Source of the DNA: Alsobacter soli
GTDB taxonomy: Bacteria > Pseudomonadota > Alphaproteobacteria > Rhizobiales > Beijerinckiaceae
Direction: 5' to 3'
NCBI GenBank assembly: GCA_945883115.1
Contig: CAMCXA010000014.1
Span: forward strand, 1-50,044
DNA length: 50,044 nt
Shown: piece by piece, positions 26,701-36,082 of the stretch
Layout: the number at the start of each line of letters is the position of its first letter
Numbering within the stretch: position 1 is the stretch's first letter
Notes under the pieces: generated by a model
Databases searched by the model: none
Seen by the model: only the letters and a program-made list of their open reading frames with translations
What the model was told of the DNA's origin: nothing
Translations under genes and position numbers: made by a program

Positions 26701-27179
26701 CGCGCCTGTGGCTTGGCCGCGATAATCTCGCCGATCTGCCCCTGCCGCACCATGGCAGGCGAGCGCGCGCCTGTTGCTGCATCCGCAAACAATAATTGCA
26801 CGTCCCGCGCGCGCACCTCGCGGCCATTCACGCGATAGACCGACCCGCCATCCCGCTTGATCCGGCGGGCGACATCGAGATCATCCACATCATTGAACGC
26901 ATTCGGTGCCGTGCGGTCGCGATTGTCGATCTGCAACGCCACTTCGGCCACTTCGCGCGGCGGGCGGCCCGAAGAGCCTGCAAAAATCACGTCATCCATG
27001 CCGGAGGCGCGCAGGCTCTTATAGGAGCTCTCGCCCATCACCCAGCGGATGGCCTCGACAAGGTTGGATTTGCCGCACCCGTTCGGCCCGACCACGCCCG
27101 TCAGGCCCGGTTCGATCAGGAATTCTACAGGATCGACAAAGGACTTGAACCCCGCAATTTTGAGACGGGTCAGCTTCAT
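23724..27179 (-). CDS. smc: Chromosome segregation ATPase SMC
   Basis: A 1151-residue structural maintenance of chromosomes protein. The N-terminal Walker A GPNGCGKSN is at residues 31-39. Two long coiled-coil arms flank a hinge near 500-630. The C-terminal ABC signature LSGGEQ is at about 1050-1055 and the Walker B VLDEVDAPLDD at about 1076-1086. It forms a ring that compacts and orients the chromosome, usually with ScpA and ScpB. GGGAGG lies six bases before ATG 27179. It follows the DsbA-like gene by 30 bases. Long frames on the opposite strand inside it are shadows. Confidence 0.97.
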   Translation of the reverse strand: MKLTRLKIAGFKSFVDPVEFLIEPGLTGVVGPNGCGKSNLVEAIRWVMGESSYKSLRASGMDDVIFAGSSGRPPREVAEVALQIDNRDRTAPNAFNDVDDLDVARRIKRDGGSVYRVNGREVRARDVQLLFADAATGARSPAMVRQGQIGEIIAAKPQARRRILEDAAGIAGLHGRRQEAELRLKAAETNLSRIDDILREIEQRADGLKRQSRQSQRYRALSAEIRRIEAMILLRQWNDAEKSVAALRDEVMRNDAEVATRTLNESVLIRQQAEAAEAIPALRDAAVASAAAVQRMVLERNALDSEEKRVEQRVAELARRAQELGGDFARETALVEDARAAIQARAEEEATLALAVEQGAAHEAEARGRLEAREAAMAIAEAALGTAQAQMAERTARRAALERLIQDETGRLGRIEQELARIERESAALPVEADIATELERLKGSVDEAMATVRLGDEAAERMRAAHETARTNEAGLRTKHDEAERAAQRLETELRTLAKLLAPGTSAHGPGLIEQVSVQKGYEIALGAALGEDLEVSDDPEAPAHWTVLSGEDAASLPEGVQPMLEVVTAPEPLLRRLAQIGIVERAQGAALQGVLKPGQELVTCEGDVWRWDGFVSAAEAPTPAARRLAERNRMADLARDAALARTAADAARQALAEATARVRQAAEAERVALEAARAGQRDLEQKRSVLAVREKSFSESAARRFALSEARIAAEAGRAELTLRRDGALAELAELAEQSDLQEALQQAQLVANAERASAAEARAMVQTLIREGTERARRRQAISDEVKSWEERRHRAAGQMAEVQRRLADVTAEQAQLAEAPALFLEKRRLLLDAISAAERERALASDRLAVAEVALGDIERGLRAASGVLGEAREQKLRSDLRLEAAVSQQGEILNMIRDALDMTPADLAKKLAAETSVEAEEGETAERQLERLKQDRERLGAVNLQADDELREVEARRDELAAERNDLDSAIRRLRAGIGSLNREGRERLLAAFSTVQGHFEKLFVSLFGGGTAQLELIESDDPLEAGLEIIARPPGKKPTVLTLLSGGEQALTAIALIFAVFLTNPSPICVLDEVDAPLDDANVERYCALLTDMAQATDTRFIVITHNPLTMSRMDRLFGVTMAERGVSQLVSVDLQTAEQFLEAS

Positions 27180-27209
27180 GCCCGCCTCCCCAAGGGATGC
27201 AGGATGCCC

Positions 27210-27845
27210 TTAACCTCCGAGAAGCGGAGTAAGGATTTTGTCCATGTCCTCAATGCTGATCGACCCGCTGCGCTTTTCGCCATTGATGAAAAAAGTTGGC
27301 GTCGAATCGACACCGAAAACCTTGGCCCCACGTTCCTTTACAAAATTCACGCCGTCATAAATGGCCTTGTTTTTCAAGCAGGCTTCAAAAGATTCCTGTG
27401 TGAAACCCGCCTGCCGCACAACCGAAAGAAGTGCCTCGGTCGGCTTATCGCTGCCGGTCCACGCCTTCTGCTGGGCAAACAACAGGTCCACCATCGCGTA
27501 ATATTTGTCATTCCCCTTGCACCGCGCGAGCATGAAGGCAGCAGTTGCAAGCGGATCAAACGGGAATTCCCTGAGCGTGAAGCGCACCTTGCCCGTGTCG
27601 ATATATTTTTCTTTCACCAGCGGAAAAATCTTGGTGCTGAAATTCGCGCAATGCGAACAGGTCATCGACGCATATTCGATGATCGTCACCTTCGCATCCG
27701 GCGATCCCATAAACACATCGCCAAGCGGGCCCTCAACCGCCAGATCTTCCATTTTCATGGTTTCGGCATGAGCCATGCCCAGACCAACCGGCAACAAGGC
27801 CCCCGAAAGCGCCATCAGGCGCAAGAGCGAACGACGATCAACCAT
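27210..27845 (-). CDS. Exported DsbA-like thiol:disulfide oxidoreductase
   Basis: A 211-residue thioredoxin-fold protein. An N-terminal signal (DRRSLLRLMALSGALLPVGL) ends at a likely cleavage site AHA-E after residue 27; the RR pair with following Leu makes Tat export possible but not certain. The active site is CSHC at 63-66. The later FGVDSTPTFFINGEKRSG holds the cis-proline loop (TP). It probably forms or shuffles disulfides in the periplasm. AAGGAG lies eight bases before ATG 27845. It stands between the DUF721 gene and smc, a common order in related genomes. Confidence 0.92.
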   Translation of the reverse strand: MVDRRSLLRLMALSGALLPVGLGMAHAETMKMEDLAVEGPLGDVFMGSPDAKVTIIEYASMTCSHCANFSTKIFPLVKEKYIDTGKVRFTLREFPFDPLATAAFMLARCKGNDKYYAMVDLLFAQQKAWTGSDKPTEALLSVVRQAGFTQESFEACLKNKAIYDGVNFVKERGAKVFGVDSTPTFFINGEKRSGSISIEDMDKILTPLLGG

Positions 27846-27923
27846 TCCAAAACTCCTTCATTCATTCCCGAATTCATCAATATTTTTAGCAAATTCCGTC
27901 ACACCAACGGAATCCTATTCGTT

Positions 27924-28412
27924 TCAACCCGTTTTCGCCGTTCCGATAATCCCCGCACCAAGCCGGATCAAAGCCTCCCGCAGCCCGGAATCCTCGATCA
28001 CACCCACACGGTCAACGGCCTTCTCCGTCGCTGCCGTCAAATCAATCGGCGCTCGCCGCTTCGGTCTCGAAAGCACCGGGCCCTGCTGCAATACCACTTT
28101 TCCGATACACCGCCAGCCATAACGCGCATTGACCCGCTCGATGATCACCGGAACGAGATGCTGCACATCAAGTGCAAACGCGCTTTCAACCCTGAGCATC
28201 AAGGTGGCCGGTTCCTGTGCATCGTCTGGCCCGGCATGACGGTTGGTCGGAAATTTGATCCGGATCGGCACGCAGGACTCGGCGAGTTTGTCGCCGACAA
28301 TATCCGCCCAACCAAGCACCAGATCCGTCGAGGCAAACCCCTGCTTTGACAGCACGGGGCCGATGCATTCCTCGGTGAATTCCGATAAGGGTCGTGGCTG
28401 GTGATATTTCAT
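27924..28412 (-). CDS. DUF721 (DciA-like) protein
   Basis: A 162-residue protein. The N-terminal 100 residues match the DUF721 pattern: an opening helix (LSEFTEECIGPVLSKQGF), the motif LVLGWADIVGDKLAESCVPI, and TLMLRVESAFALDVQHLVPVI. DUF721 proteins include DciA, which helps load the replicative helicase DnaB in many bacteria; whether this alphaproteobacterial form does so is inference. The C-terminal 60 residues are less conserved. It is divergent from mutY with only 43 bases between, so the two promoters must overlap. Confidence 0.85.
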   Translation of the reverse strand: MKYHQPRPLSEFTEECIGPVLSKQGFASTDLVLGWADIVGDKLAESCVPIRIKFPTNRHAGPDDAQEPATLMLRVESAFALDVQHLVPVIIERVNARYGWRCIGKVVLQQGPVLSRPKRRAPIDLTAATEKAVDRVGVIEDSGLREALIRLGAGIIGTAKTG

Positions 28413-28455
28413 GCCTAAAATAGTCTGTCCGTCGCTCTAAAGAAACCTGAGAACA

Positions 28456-29535
28456 ATGGTAGCCCGAGAACCCTCTGCTGAAAAGGCATCGGCCATCGCA
28501 AAAACCGCCGCACCCGCTTTGCTCCGTTGGTATGACGCAAACCGCCGCCATCTGCCATGGCGAAGCGACGGCACGACAAAGCCGGACCCTTACCGCGTCT
28601 GGCTCTCGGAAATCATGCTGCAGCAAACCACAGTGCGCACAGTCATCCCCTATTATGGCGCTTTCACGACGCGCTTCCCCACCCTGAAGCATCTGGCCGA
28701 GGCCCCGCTCGAAAGCGTGCTCCAATCATGGGCGGGCCTCGGCTATTATTCGCGCGGACGAAATCTGCACGCCTGCGCCATCCGCGTCCTCAACGATTTC
28801 GGCGGCGTTTTCTCCGCTGACGAAGCAGTGCTTCGCACCTTGCCCGGCATCGGCCCCTACACCGCAGCCGCTATCGCCGCCATCGCCTTCAACCAGCGCG
28901 CCATCGTCATTGACGGCAATGTCGAGCGCGTTCTCTCCCGTCTCTTTTGCGTCGAGGAGCCACTCCCGAAAGCAAAACCGCTCTTTCACACCCTTGCCGA
29001 CACGATCACCCCGTCAAAACGCCCCGGCGATTTTGCGCAAGCCATGATGGATCTCGGAGCAACAATCTGCACACCCCGTTCACCCTCGTGCGATCTGTGT
29101 CCGCTTGCTTCCCTCTGCACCGCGCGGCAGGCAGGAACGATGGAACGCTATCCTTTGAAAGCGCCCAAGGCGAAACAGGTCAACCGCTTCGGCGCCGCCT
29201 TCCTTGCCACACGGCCCGATGGCGCGGTGCTCCTCCGCACCCGACCTGAAAAGGGCCTGCTCGGCGGCATGACGGAAGTGCCGTCAACCGATTTCACGCT
29301 TGAGTCCAAACCCGCCGACCACGCCCGGTCCGCACCGCTGGCCGCCAACTGGCAAAAACATCCCGTTCCCGTCGAACACGTCTTCACCCATTTCCGCCTC
29401 GCCCTGACCGTCTATGCCGCGTCTGTCCCCTTGGAAACGGCAGCACCACCGGGAATGCGCTGGACAGAACGCGCGCACCTCCAGCACGAAGCCTTGCCGA
29501 CTTTATTTCGGAAAGTGCTGGCTCATCAGCGCTGA
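28456..29535 (+). CDS. mutY: Adenine DNA glycosylase
   Basis: A 359-residue base-excision enzyme that removes adenine mispaired with 8-oxoguanine. The catalytic Glu52 is in SEIMLQQT, the helix-hairpin-helix LPGIGPYTA at 129-137, and the catalytic Asp153 in VIDGNVERVL. The [4Fe-4S] ligands are Cys205, Cys212, Cys215 and Cys221 with the exact C-x6-C-x2-C-x5-C spacing. The C-terminal 120 residues form the Nudix-like domain that reads 8-oxoguanine (FLATRPDGAVLLRTRP; EVPSTDF). It is divergent from the DUF721 gene. Confidence 0.97.
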   Translation: MVAREPSAEKASAIAKTAAPALLRWYDANRRHLPWRSDGTTKPDPYRVWLSEIMLQQTTVRTVIPYYGAFTTRFPTLKHLAEAPLESVLQSWAGLGYYSRGRNLHACAIRVLNDFGGVFSADEAVLRTLPGIGPYTAAAIAAIAFNQRAIVIDGNVERVLSRLFCVEEPLPKAKPLFHTLADTITPSKRPGDFAQAMMDLGATICTPRSPSCDLCPLASLCTARQAGTMERYPLKAPKAKQVNRFGAAFLATRPDGAVLLRTRPEKGLLGGMTEVPSTDFTLESKPADHARSAPLAANWQKHPVPVEHVFTHFRLALTVYAASVPLETAAPPGMRWTERAHLQHEALPTLFRKVLAHQR

Positions 29536-29677
29536 TACTGCGCCGAAACGACGCGCTTTAAGGCAGGAAACCTGATTTGACAGGCTAAAATCTTTATATT
29601 TGGTCCGATTTTCCTCTCACGAAACAAATTTTATTCAGTTGGCACATTTCCGACTGGAAATCTGGTGAGACTGCCGA

Positions 29678-29706
29678 TATAATGCTTTTGCTCTAAGTGA
29701 GCATTA
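29678..29706 (+). promoter_or_regulatory. NAD operon promoter -10 box overlapped by a palindromic operator
   Basis: A consensus -10 hexamer TATAAT lies at 29678-29683. It overlaps the left arm of an inverted repeat, TAATGC (29680-29685) and GCATTA (29701-29706), separated by 15 bases. The nadA start is 60 bases downstream. A repressor bound here would block the promoter, as expected for an NAD-responsive regulator. The NadQ family is a candidate in alphaproteobacteria, but I cannot confirm its motif from memory. Confidence 0.55.
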
Positions 29707-29765
29707 ATACATGAATATCGGCGCTACTCCGCATCACGGATCAGGCGCGGAAGAGGGAACAGGTC

Positions 29766-30845
29766 ATGGTCACCATGCAGACTGCAGAAAGCAGCAGCAA
29801 GTCCGCAGGCTTATCGCCGCGCCTGCACGCGCTTGGCCGCATCGAGCGTCCTTCCTTGCTCTGGACACCCGAAGTCGAACGCGCCACGGCATCGATCTAT
29901 GAGCGCGTCCGCGATGTCATTCCCCCCGTCGAGTGGCCGTTCCACGCGCCCTATATCAAAGCCATCAACGAGTTGAAGCGCGAGCGCAACGCCGTCATCC
30001 TCGCCCATAATTACCAGACGCCTGAAATCTTCCACGGCGTCGCCGATATTGTCGGCGACTCGCTGCAACTCGCCCGCAAGGCCACCGAAGTCGAGGCCGA
30101 CATTATCGTGCAATGCGGCGTGCACTTCATGGCCGAAACGTCAAAACTCCTGAACCCCGAAAAAACCATCCTGATCCCCGATAGCCGCGCCGGATGCTCG
30201 CTGGCCGCCTCCATCACGGGTGCCGATGTCCGCCTTCTGAAGCAGCGTTATCCCGGCGTTCCGGTCGTCACCTATGTCAATTCCTCGGCTGACGTGAAAG
30301 CTGAGACAGATGTCTGCTGCACCTCGTCCAACGCCGTCCAAATCGTCGAAAGCCTCGGCGTTGATCGCGTCATCTTCCTGCCCGACGAATATCTCGGCAA
30401 ATATGTCGCCACCCAGACAAAGGTGAAGCTCATCCTCTGGAAGGGTCATTGCGAAGTGCATGAGCGCTTCACCGGCGAGGAACTGCGCGCCTATCGCGAG
30501 GCCGACCCGACTGTCCAGATCATCGCCCATCCGGAATGCCCGCCCGACGTGCTGGCCGAGGCCGATTTCACAGGGTCTACCGCCCACATGATCGACTGGG
30601 TCAAAACCCGCAAGCCCGCCCGCGTCGTCATGGTCACGGAATGCTCCATGGCCTCCAACGTCTCGGCGGAAGTGCCGGATGTGGAATTCGTCAAGCCCTG
30701 CAATCTCTGCCCGCACATGAAGCGCATCACGCTGCCGAAAATTCTCGACAGCCTCCTGAACCTCACAGAGGAAGTCACGATCGATCCAGCCATTGCCGGC
30801 CGCGCCCGCGCCTCGGTCGAGCGTATGATCGCGTTGGGGCGTTAA
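29766..30845 (+). CDS. nadA: Quinolinate synthase
   Basis: A 359-residue [4Fe-4S] enzyme that condenses iminoaspartate with dihydroxyacetone phosphate to quinolinate in de novo NAD synthesis. The core begins with [20 protein letters not shown]. Cluster ligands are Cys117 ([10 protein letters not shown]), Cys258 (HPECPPDV) and a Cys in [13 protein letters not shown] (312 or 315). GAGGG eight bases before ATG 29766 supports this start. It is the first gene of a tight nadA-nadB-nadC operon behind an operator-like palindrome. Confidence 0.97.
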   Translation: MVTMQTAESSSKSAGLSPRLHALGRIERPSLLWTPEVERATASIYERVRDVIPPVEWPFHAPYIKAINELKRERNAVILAHNYQTPEIFHGVADIVGDSLQLARKATEVEADIIVQCGVHFMAETSKLLNPEKTILIPDSRAGCSLAASITGADVRLLKQRYPGVPVVTYVNSSADVKAETDVCCTSSNAVQIVESLGVDRVIFLPDEYLGKYVATQTKVKLILWKGHCEVHERFTGEELRAYREADPTVQIIAHPECPPDVLAEADFTGSTAHMIDWVKTRKPARVVMVTECSMASNVSAEVPDVEFVKPCNLCPHMKRITLPKILDSLLNLTEEVTIDPAIAGRARASVERMIALGR

Positions 30846-30852
30846 CCGCATC

Positions 30853-32382
30853 ATGACAAAACCCGTCCTGATCGTCGGCGGCGGGTTGGCAGGTCTGTTC
30901 TGCGCCCTCAAACTCAGCCCGCGTCCAGTCACAATTCTCGCTGCCGCCCCCCTTGGCGCAGGCGCGTCCTCCGCCTGGGCGCAAGGCGGCATTGCCGCGG
31001 CGATTGCCGAAGGTGACACGCCCGAAAAACACACCGCCGATACGATTGCCGCCGGCGCCGGTCTCGTCGATGCCGAAATGGCGCTCGGCATGGCCCGCGA
31101 AGCCGGCGACCGCGTGCGCGATCTCCTCTTCTACGGCGTCCCGTTCGACAAGGACCTCGAAGGCCAGCTCGTCCAATCCCGCGAGGCCGCCCATTCCGAA
31201 CGCCGCATCGTCCGCGTCCGCGGCGATATGGCCGGCAAGGCGATCATGGAAGCGCTCGTCGACGCCGTCCGCCGCACCCCGTCCATCACCGTCCATGAAT
31301 CCGAATCCGCCGAGAAACTGCACCTCACCGCCGGCCGCGTCACCGGCGTCATTTCGCGCGGGCCCACCGGCAAAGCGCGCCTGTTCTCCGGCGACCAGAT
31401 CGTGCTGGCCACCGGCGGCATCGGCCATCTCTACGCAGTCACCACCAATCCCGTGCAATCCAGCGGCATCGGCATCAGCATGGCGGCGGAAGCGGGGGCC
31501 GTGATTGCGGATGCGGAATTCGTCCAGTTTCACCCCACCGCCATCGCCATTGGCCGCGATCCCGCGCCTCTCGCCACCGAGGCCCTGCGCGGCGAAGGCG
31601 CGATCATGGTCAACAAAGCCGGCAAGCGCTTCATGCAGGTCCTCCACCCCGATGCCGAACTCGCCCCGCGCGATATCGTCGCCCGCGCCGTCTTCGCCGA
31701 ACTTCAAGCCGGGCGCGGCGCATTTCTCGATTGCCGCACCGCTATCGGCGCGCGCTTCGCCGATGCATTCCCCACCGTCGATGCCGCCTGCAGCTCCGCC
31801 GGCATCAATCCCGCAACCGATCTCATCCCGATCGCCCCCGCCGAGCACTACCATATGGGCGGCGTGCTCACCGATAAAGCCGGCCGCACCACGCTCCCTG
31901 GCCTGTGGGCGGTTGGCGAAGTCGCCTCCACCGGCGTCCATGGCGCAAACCGCCTCGCCTCCAATTCCCTGCTCGAAGCCATCGTCTTCGCCGCCCGCAT
32001 CGCCGAAGTCATCCCCGCTCCGCTCCACAGCGCGCCCCCTGTCGCATTTGCCGCGGGCCCCGAAATCCTGCCCGATCCCGAAACCCTCGACATGCTGCGC
32101 CAGACCATGGCCGACCATGTCGGCGTCATCCGCACCAGCCTCGGCCTCAAAACCGCGATCTGGACCCTCGCCGACATCGAAGCCACCGCCGCATCTCCCC
32201 ATCTCGCCGCCATGGCGCGCGCCGCCCTGTTCATTGCCGCCGCCGCCTATGACCGAGAAGAGAGCCGCGGCGGTCATTTCCGCTCGGATTTCCCGGGCCC
32301 CGTCCCCACCCTTGCCCATCGGTCGCGCCTGACGGTCACGGAACTCCGCACCATCGTCAACGCCGTCCTTGCCGGAGCCTGA
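30853..32382 (+). CDS. nadB: L-aspartate oxidase
   Basis: A 509-residue flavoprotein that oxidises L-aspartate to iminoaspartate for NadA. The FAD motif is near the N-terminus ([17 protein letters not shown]). The family's [13 protein letters not shown], the flavin-pocket [17 protein letters not shown] and [19 protein letters not shown] with [19 protein letters not shown] are all present. It begins eight bases after nadA and ends two bases before nadC. The large frame on the opposite strand is an artefact of GC-rich codons. Confidence 0.97.
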   Translation: MTKPVLIVGGGLAGLFCALKLSPRPVTILAAAPLGAGASSAWAQGGIAAAIAEGDTPEKHTADTIAAGAGLVDAEMALGMAREAGDRVRDLLFYGVPFDKDLEGQLVQSREAAHSERRIVRVRGDMAGKAIMEALVDAVRRTPSITVHESESAEKLHLTAGRVTGVISRGPTGKARLFSGDQIVLATGGIGHLYAVTTNPVQSSGIGISMAAEAGAVIADAEFVQFHPTAIAIGRDPAPLATEALRGEGAIMVNKAGKRFMQVLHPDAELAPRDIVARAVFAELQAGRGAFLDCRTAIGARFADAFPTVDAACSSAGINPATDLIPIAPAEHYHMGGVLTDKAGRTTLPGLWAVGEVASTGVHGANRLASNSLLEAIVFAARIAEVIPAPLHSAPPVAFAAGPEILPDPETLDMLRQTMADHVGVIRTSLGLKTAIWTLADIEATAASPHLAAMARAALFIAAAAYDREESRGGHFRSDFPGPVPTLAHRSRLTVTELRTIVNAVLAGA

Positions 32383-32384
32383 TC

Positions 32385-33227
32385 ATGCTCAATCCCCTCC
32401 TCGTCGAAGACGCCGTCCGCGCCGCCCTCCTCGAAGATCTCGGCCGCGCCGGCGACATCACCACCAACGCCACCATTCCCGCGATGAAACAGGCCCGCGC
32501 CGTCATTGCCGCGCGCCAGCCGGGCATTGTCGCGGGGCTTGATCTCGCCAAAGCCGCCTTCCGCCTGCTCGATCCCGCCCTGAGTTTTGAAACTCGCATC
32601 GCGGATGGCGCAGCCATCACCCCCGGCGCGATCCTTGCGACCATTGAAGGCCCCGCCCGCGCCCTCCTCTCCGCCGAGCGCGTCGCGTTGAATTTCCTCG
32701 GTCGCCTTTCCGGCATCGCCACGCTGACATCGCGCTATGTCGCAGCCGTCGCCCACACCAAAGCCCGCATCGTCTGCACCCGTAAAACGACGCCCGGCCT
32801 CCGCACCTTCGAGAAATATGCCGTCTTATGCGGCGGCGGCTTCAACCACCGCTTCGGCCTCGATGACGCTATCTTGATCAAAGATAACCACATCGCGGTC
32901 GCAGGTGGCATCATCCCCGCCCTTCGCGCCGTAAAAGCCGCCATCGGCCATCTCGTGAAAATCGAAATCGAGGTCGACACGCTCGACCAGCTCGACGAGG
33001 TCCTCACCGAGGGCGCCGATGTCGTCCTGCTCGACAATATGACACCCGCCCGGCTCCGCGAAGCCGTCGCCCGCGTCAAGGGCCGCCTCCTCACCGAAGC
33101 CTCCGGCGGCGTCACTCTCGAAACCGTTGCAGCCATAGCCGAAAGCGGCGTCGACATGATCTCGGTCGGCGCACTCACCCACTCGGCCCAAGTGCTGGAT
33201 GTGGGTTTGGATATTCAGATTAACTGA
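32385..33227 (+). CDS. nadC: Nicotinate-nucleotide pyrophosphorylase (quinolinate phosphoribosyltransferase)
   Basis: A 280-residue enzyme that converts quinolinate and PRPP to nicotinate mononucleotide, the step after NadA. Family marks are [49 protein letters not shown], and the barrel strands [20 protein letters not shown] and [11 protein letters not shown]. The sequence is of normal length. It begins two bases after nadB, so translation is coupled. It converges with ppdK 26 bases away. Confidence 0.97.
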   Translation: MLNPLLVEDAVRAALLEDLGRAGDITTNATIPAMKQARAVIAARQPGIVAGLDLAKAAFRLLDPALSFETRIADGAAITPGAILATIEGPARALLSAERVALNFLGRLSGIATLTSRYVAAVAHTKARIVCTRKTTPGLRTFEKYAVLCGGGFNHRFGLDDAILIKDNHIAVAGGIIPALRAVKAAIGHLVKIEIEVDTLDQLDEVLTEGADVVLLDNMTPARLREAVARVKGRLLTEASGGVTLETVAAIAESGVDMISVGALTHSAQVLDVGLDIQIN

Positions 33228-33253
33228 CAGAGACTCACCGCACCGCCTCAAGC

Positions 33254-35932
33254 CTAAGCGCTGCTCGCCACCTTCGCGCCGATCGCGGCCTGTGCCGCCG
33301 CAAGTCGGGCAATCGGCACGCGATAGGGCGAGCACGAGACATAATCCAGCCCCGCCCGCTCGCAAAACGCAATCGAGGCCGGGTCGCCGCCATGCTCGCC
33401 GCAAATCCCGAGCTTCAAATCGGGCCGCGTTTTCCGCCCCCGCTCCGCCGCCATCATCACCAATTCGCCGACACCTTCCTGATCCAGCGTCACAAAGGGA
33501 TCGGAAGGCAAAATGCCGCCTGCCGTATAAATCCCCAGAAATGACGCCGCATCATCGCGGCTGATCCCGAGTGTCGTCTGCGTCAGGTCATTCGTCCCGA
33601 ACGAGAAAAACTCCGCCGATTCCGCAATCTCGCCCGCCCGTAACGCCGCCCGCGGCAATTCGATCATGGTGCCGATCTGGTAGTGCAGCGTTGTGCCCGT
33701 CTCCGCTTCCACAGCCTTCGCCATCGCCACAATCCGCGCCTTCACATGGTCGAGTTCCGCCTTGGTCATCACCAGCGGCACCATGATTTCGGGTGTCACG
33801 GCTTTTCCTGAAACACGCGCTGCTTCCACAGCCGCTTCAAAAATCGCCCGTGCCTGCATCTCGGCAATTTCGGGATACGCGACTGCAAGTCGGCACCCGC
33901 GGAAGCCGAGCATCGGGTTGAATTCGTGCAATTCCAGCGCCCGCGCCCGCAACCGGTCAGGGTCAGCCCCCATCGCAGCCGCCACTTCGGCCAATTCCGC
34001 GTCTGAATGCGGCAAAAATTCATGCAAGGGCGGGTCAAGCAACCGGATTGTCACCGGCAGTCCGTGCATGATCGTGAACAATTCGACAAAATCCTGCCGC
34101 TGCATCGGCAGCAATTTCGCCAGCGCCGCACGTCGGCCTTGCGTGTCATCCGCAAGAATCATTTCCCGCACCGCCACAATCCGCTCGCCCTCGAAGAACA
34201 TATGCTCCGTCCGGCACAGCCCGATGCCTTCCGCTCCGAAATGCCGCGCCGTCTTCGCATCCAGAGGCGTTTCGGCATTCGTCCGCACTTTCATGCGCCG
34301 CACGCCATCCGCCCACCCCATCAAGGTTGCGAATTCACCGGAGAGTTCCGGTTCCAGCATGTTCACCTCGCCCAGAATTACCTGTCCGGTCGAGCCGTCA
34401 ATCGTAATCCTGTCGCCGCGCTTCAACGTCACGCCACCCGCCGTCACGGTGCCCTTCGCATAATCCACGCGCAAAAGCCCCGCGCCCGAAACGCATGGCT
34501 TGCCCATGCCGCGTGCCACCACCGCCGCATGCGAGGTCATCCCGCCGCGTGTCGTCAGAATACCTTCCGCCGCGTGCATGCCGTGAATATCCTCGGGCGA
34601 GGTTTCGATCCGCACGAGAATAACCTTGCGCCCGTCGGCCTTGGCCGCTTCCGCCTCTTCCGAATCCAGCACGATCTCACCCGACGCAGCACCTGGCGAT
34701 GCCGGCAAGCCCGAAGCGATCACCCGCCGCTCCGCCTTCGGGTCGATGGTCGGGTGCAATAATTGGTCAAGCGAAGAGGGTTCGATCCGCCCGATCGCTT
34801 CTTCCTGTGTGAGCACGCCTTCGGCTGCCAGTTCCACCGCGATACGCAGCGCGGCCTTCGCCGTCCGCTTGCCATTGCGGGTCTGCAACATCCACAATTT
34901 ACCGCGTTCGATTGTGAACTCCACATCCTGAATGTCGCGATAATGCTTTTCCAACAAGGCACAAATCCGGATAAACTCCGCATAGGCCTCGGGCATCACA
35001 CGTTCGAGAGAGGGCCTGTCGGATCCGGCAGCGATCCGTGCCGCTTCCGAAATATCCTGTGGCGTCCGGATACCGGCCACAACATCCTCGCCCTGCGCAT
35101 TGATCAGAAACTCGCCATAAAGTTCCTTCGCCCCGGTCGATGGATTCCGCGTAAACGCCACGCCGGTTGCCGATGTCTCGCCGAGATTGCCGAACACCAT
35201 GGCCTGCACATTCACCGCGGTTCCCCAGCTTGCCGGAATACCATGCAACTCGCGATATTTATTCGCCCGCGCATTCATCCACGAGCCGAACACGGCGCCA
35301 ATCGCGCCCCAGAGCTGCTCTGTCACATCCTGCGGGAAGGGTCGTCCCAATTCCTGCTGCACAACGCTCTGGTAATCCGCAACAACGCGCTGCCAATCCT
35401 CGGCCGAAAGATCGGTATCAAGCGAAAATCCTTTCCGGTCCTTCAGCGTCTCGAGAATATCCTCGAAATGATGATGATCAACACCAAGCACCACATCCGA
35501 ATACATTTGGATGAACCGGCGATAGGAATCCCAAGCAAACCGCGCATCACCCGAATTCCGCGCCAATGCCGCGACGGTCACATCGTTCAACCCGAGATTC
35601 AGAACCGTATCCATCATGCCCGGCATCGAAGCCCGCGCGCCCGACCTGACAGAGACAAGCAGCGGTTCTTGCGAATCACCAAACTTCTTTCCCGTCAGCG
35701 TGCCGACATGCGCCAGCGCCGCATCGACAGCAGCCGTCAGATCAGCAGGATAAGTCTGGCCATGATCATAAAAATAGGTGCAAACTTCAGTGGAAATCGT
35801 AAATCCGGGCGGCACTGGCAATCCGAGATTGCTCATTTCAGCCAGATTGGCCCCCTTGCCACCGAGCAGATTCTTCATCGAAGCGTCGCCGCCGGCGCCG
35901 CCATCCCCGAATCTGTACACCCATTGAGCCAT
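33254..35932 (-). CDS. ppdK: Pyruvate, phosphate dikinase
   Basis: An 892-residue enzyme that interconverts pyruvate, ATP and phosphate with phosphoenolpyruvate, AMP and pyrophosphate. The N-terminal ATP-grasp domain starts with LLGGKGANLAEM. The swivelling His is in GGMTSHAAVVARGMGKPC, and the C-terminal barrel ends with GICGEHGGDPASIAFC and DYVSCSPYRVPIARL, which holds the catalytic Cys. GGAG six bases upstream selects ATG 35932 over 35944. It provides gluconeogenic phosphoenolpyruvate. A serine/threonine regulatory protein is not in the window. It is downstream of the two permease genes, after a 150-base spacer. Confidence 0.96.
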   Translation of the reverse strand: MAQWVYRFGDGGAGGDASMKNLLGGKGANLAEMSNLGLPVPPGFTISTEVCTYFYDHGQTYPADLTAAVDAALAHVGTLTGKKFGDSQEPLLVSVRSGARASMPGMMDTVLNLGLNDVTVAALARNSGDARFAWDSYRRFIQMYSDVVLGVDHHHFEDILETLKDRKGFSLDTDLSAEDWQRVVADYQSVVQQELGRPFPQDVTEQLWGAIGAVFGSWMNARANKYRELHGIPASWGTAVNVQAMVFGNLGETSATGVAFTRNPSTGAKELYGEFLINAQGEDVVAGIRTPQDISEAARIAAGSDRPSLERVMPEAYAEFIRICALLEKHYRDIQDVEFTIERGKLWMLQTRNGKRTAKAALRIAVELAAEGVLTQEEAIGRIEPSSLDQLLHPTIDPKAERRVIASGLPASPGAASGEIVLDSEEAEAAKADGRKVILVRIETSPEDIHGMHAAEGILTTRGGMTSHAAVVARGMGKPCVSGAGLLRVDYAKGTVTAGGVTLKRGDRITIDGSTGQVILGEVNMLEPELSGEFATLMGWADGVRRMKVRTNAETPLDAKTARHFGAEGIGLCRTEHMFFEGERIVAVREMILADDTQGRRAALAKLLPMQRQDFVELFTIMHGLPVTIRLLDPPLHEFLPHSDAELAEVAAAMGADPDRLRARALELHEFNPMLGFRGCRLAVAYPEIAEMQARAIFEAAVEAARVSGKAVTPEIMVPLVMTKAELDHVKARIVAMAKAVEAETGTTLHYQIGTMIELPRAALRAGEIAESAEFFSFGTNDLTQTTLGISRDDAASFLGIYTAGGILPSDPFVTLDQEGVGELVMMAAERGRKTRPDLKLGICGEHGGDPASIAFCERAGLDYVSCSPYRVPIARLAAAQAAIGAKVASSA

Positions 35933-36082
35933 CAGGATCTCCATTTCGCAGTTGCGAGATGAACGCTTCCTTGGCCCATCTCCCCTCCAAAAGCAATCCC
36001 GCAGCTTGAGCTACGCGAATGAATATGACTCAACACGTTGAAAGTGTGGATGTTCCGCTTCTGGAAAAAGAAAATTCGCTTG

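Noticed and set aside
30775-32319. A 514-codon frame on the minus strand across nadB
   Set aside because: It is a glycine- and aspartate-rich shadow of nadB, which is unmistakable on the other strand.
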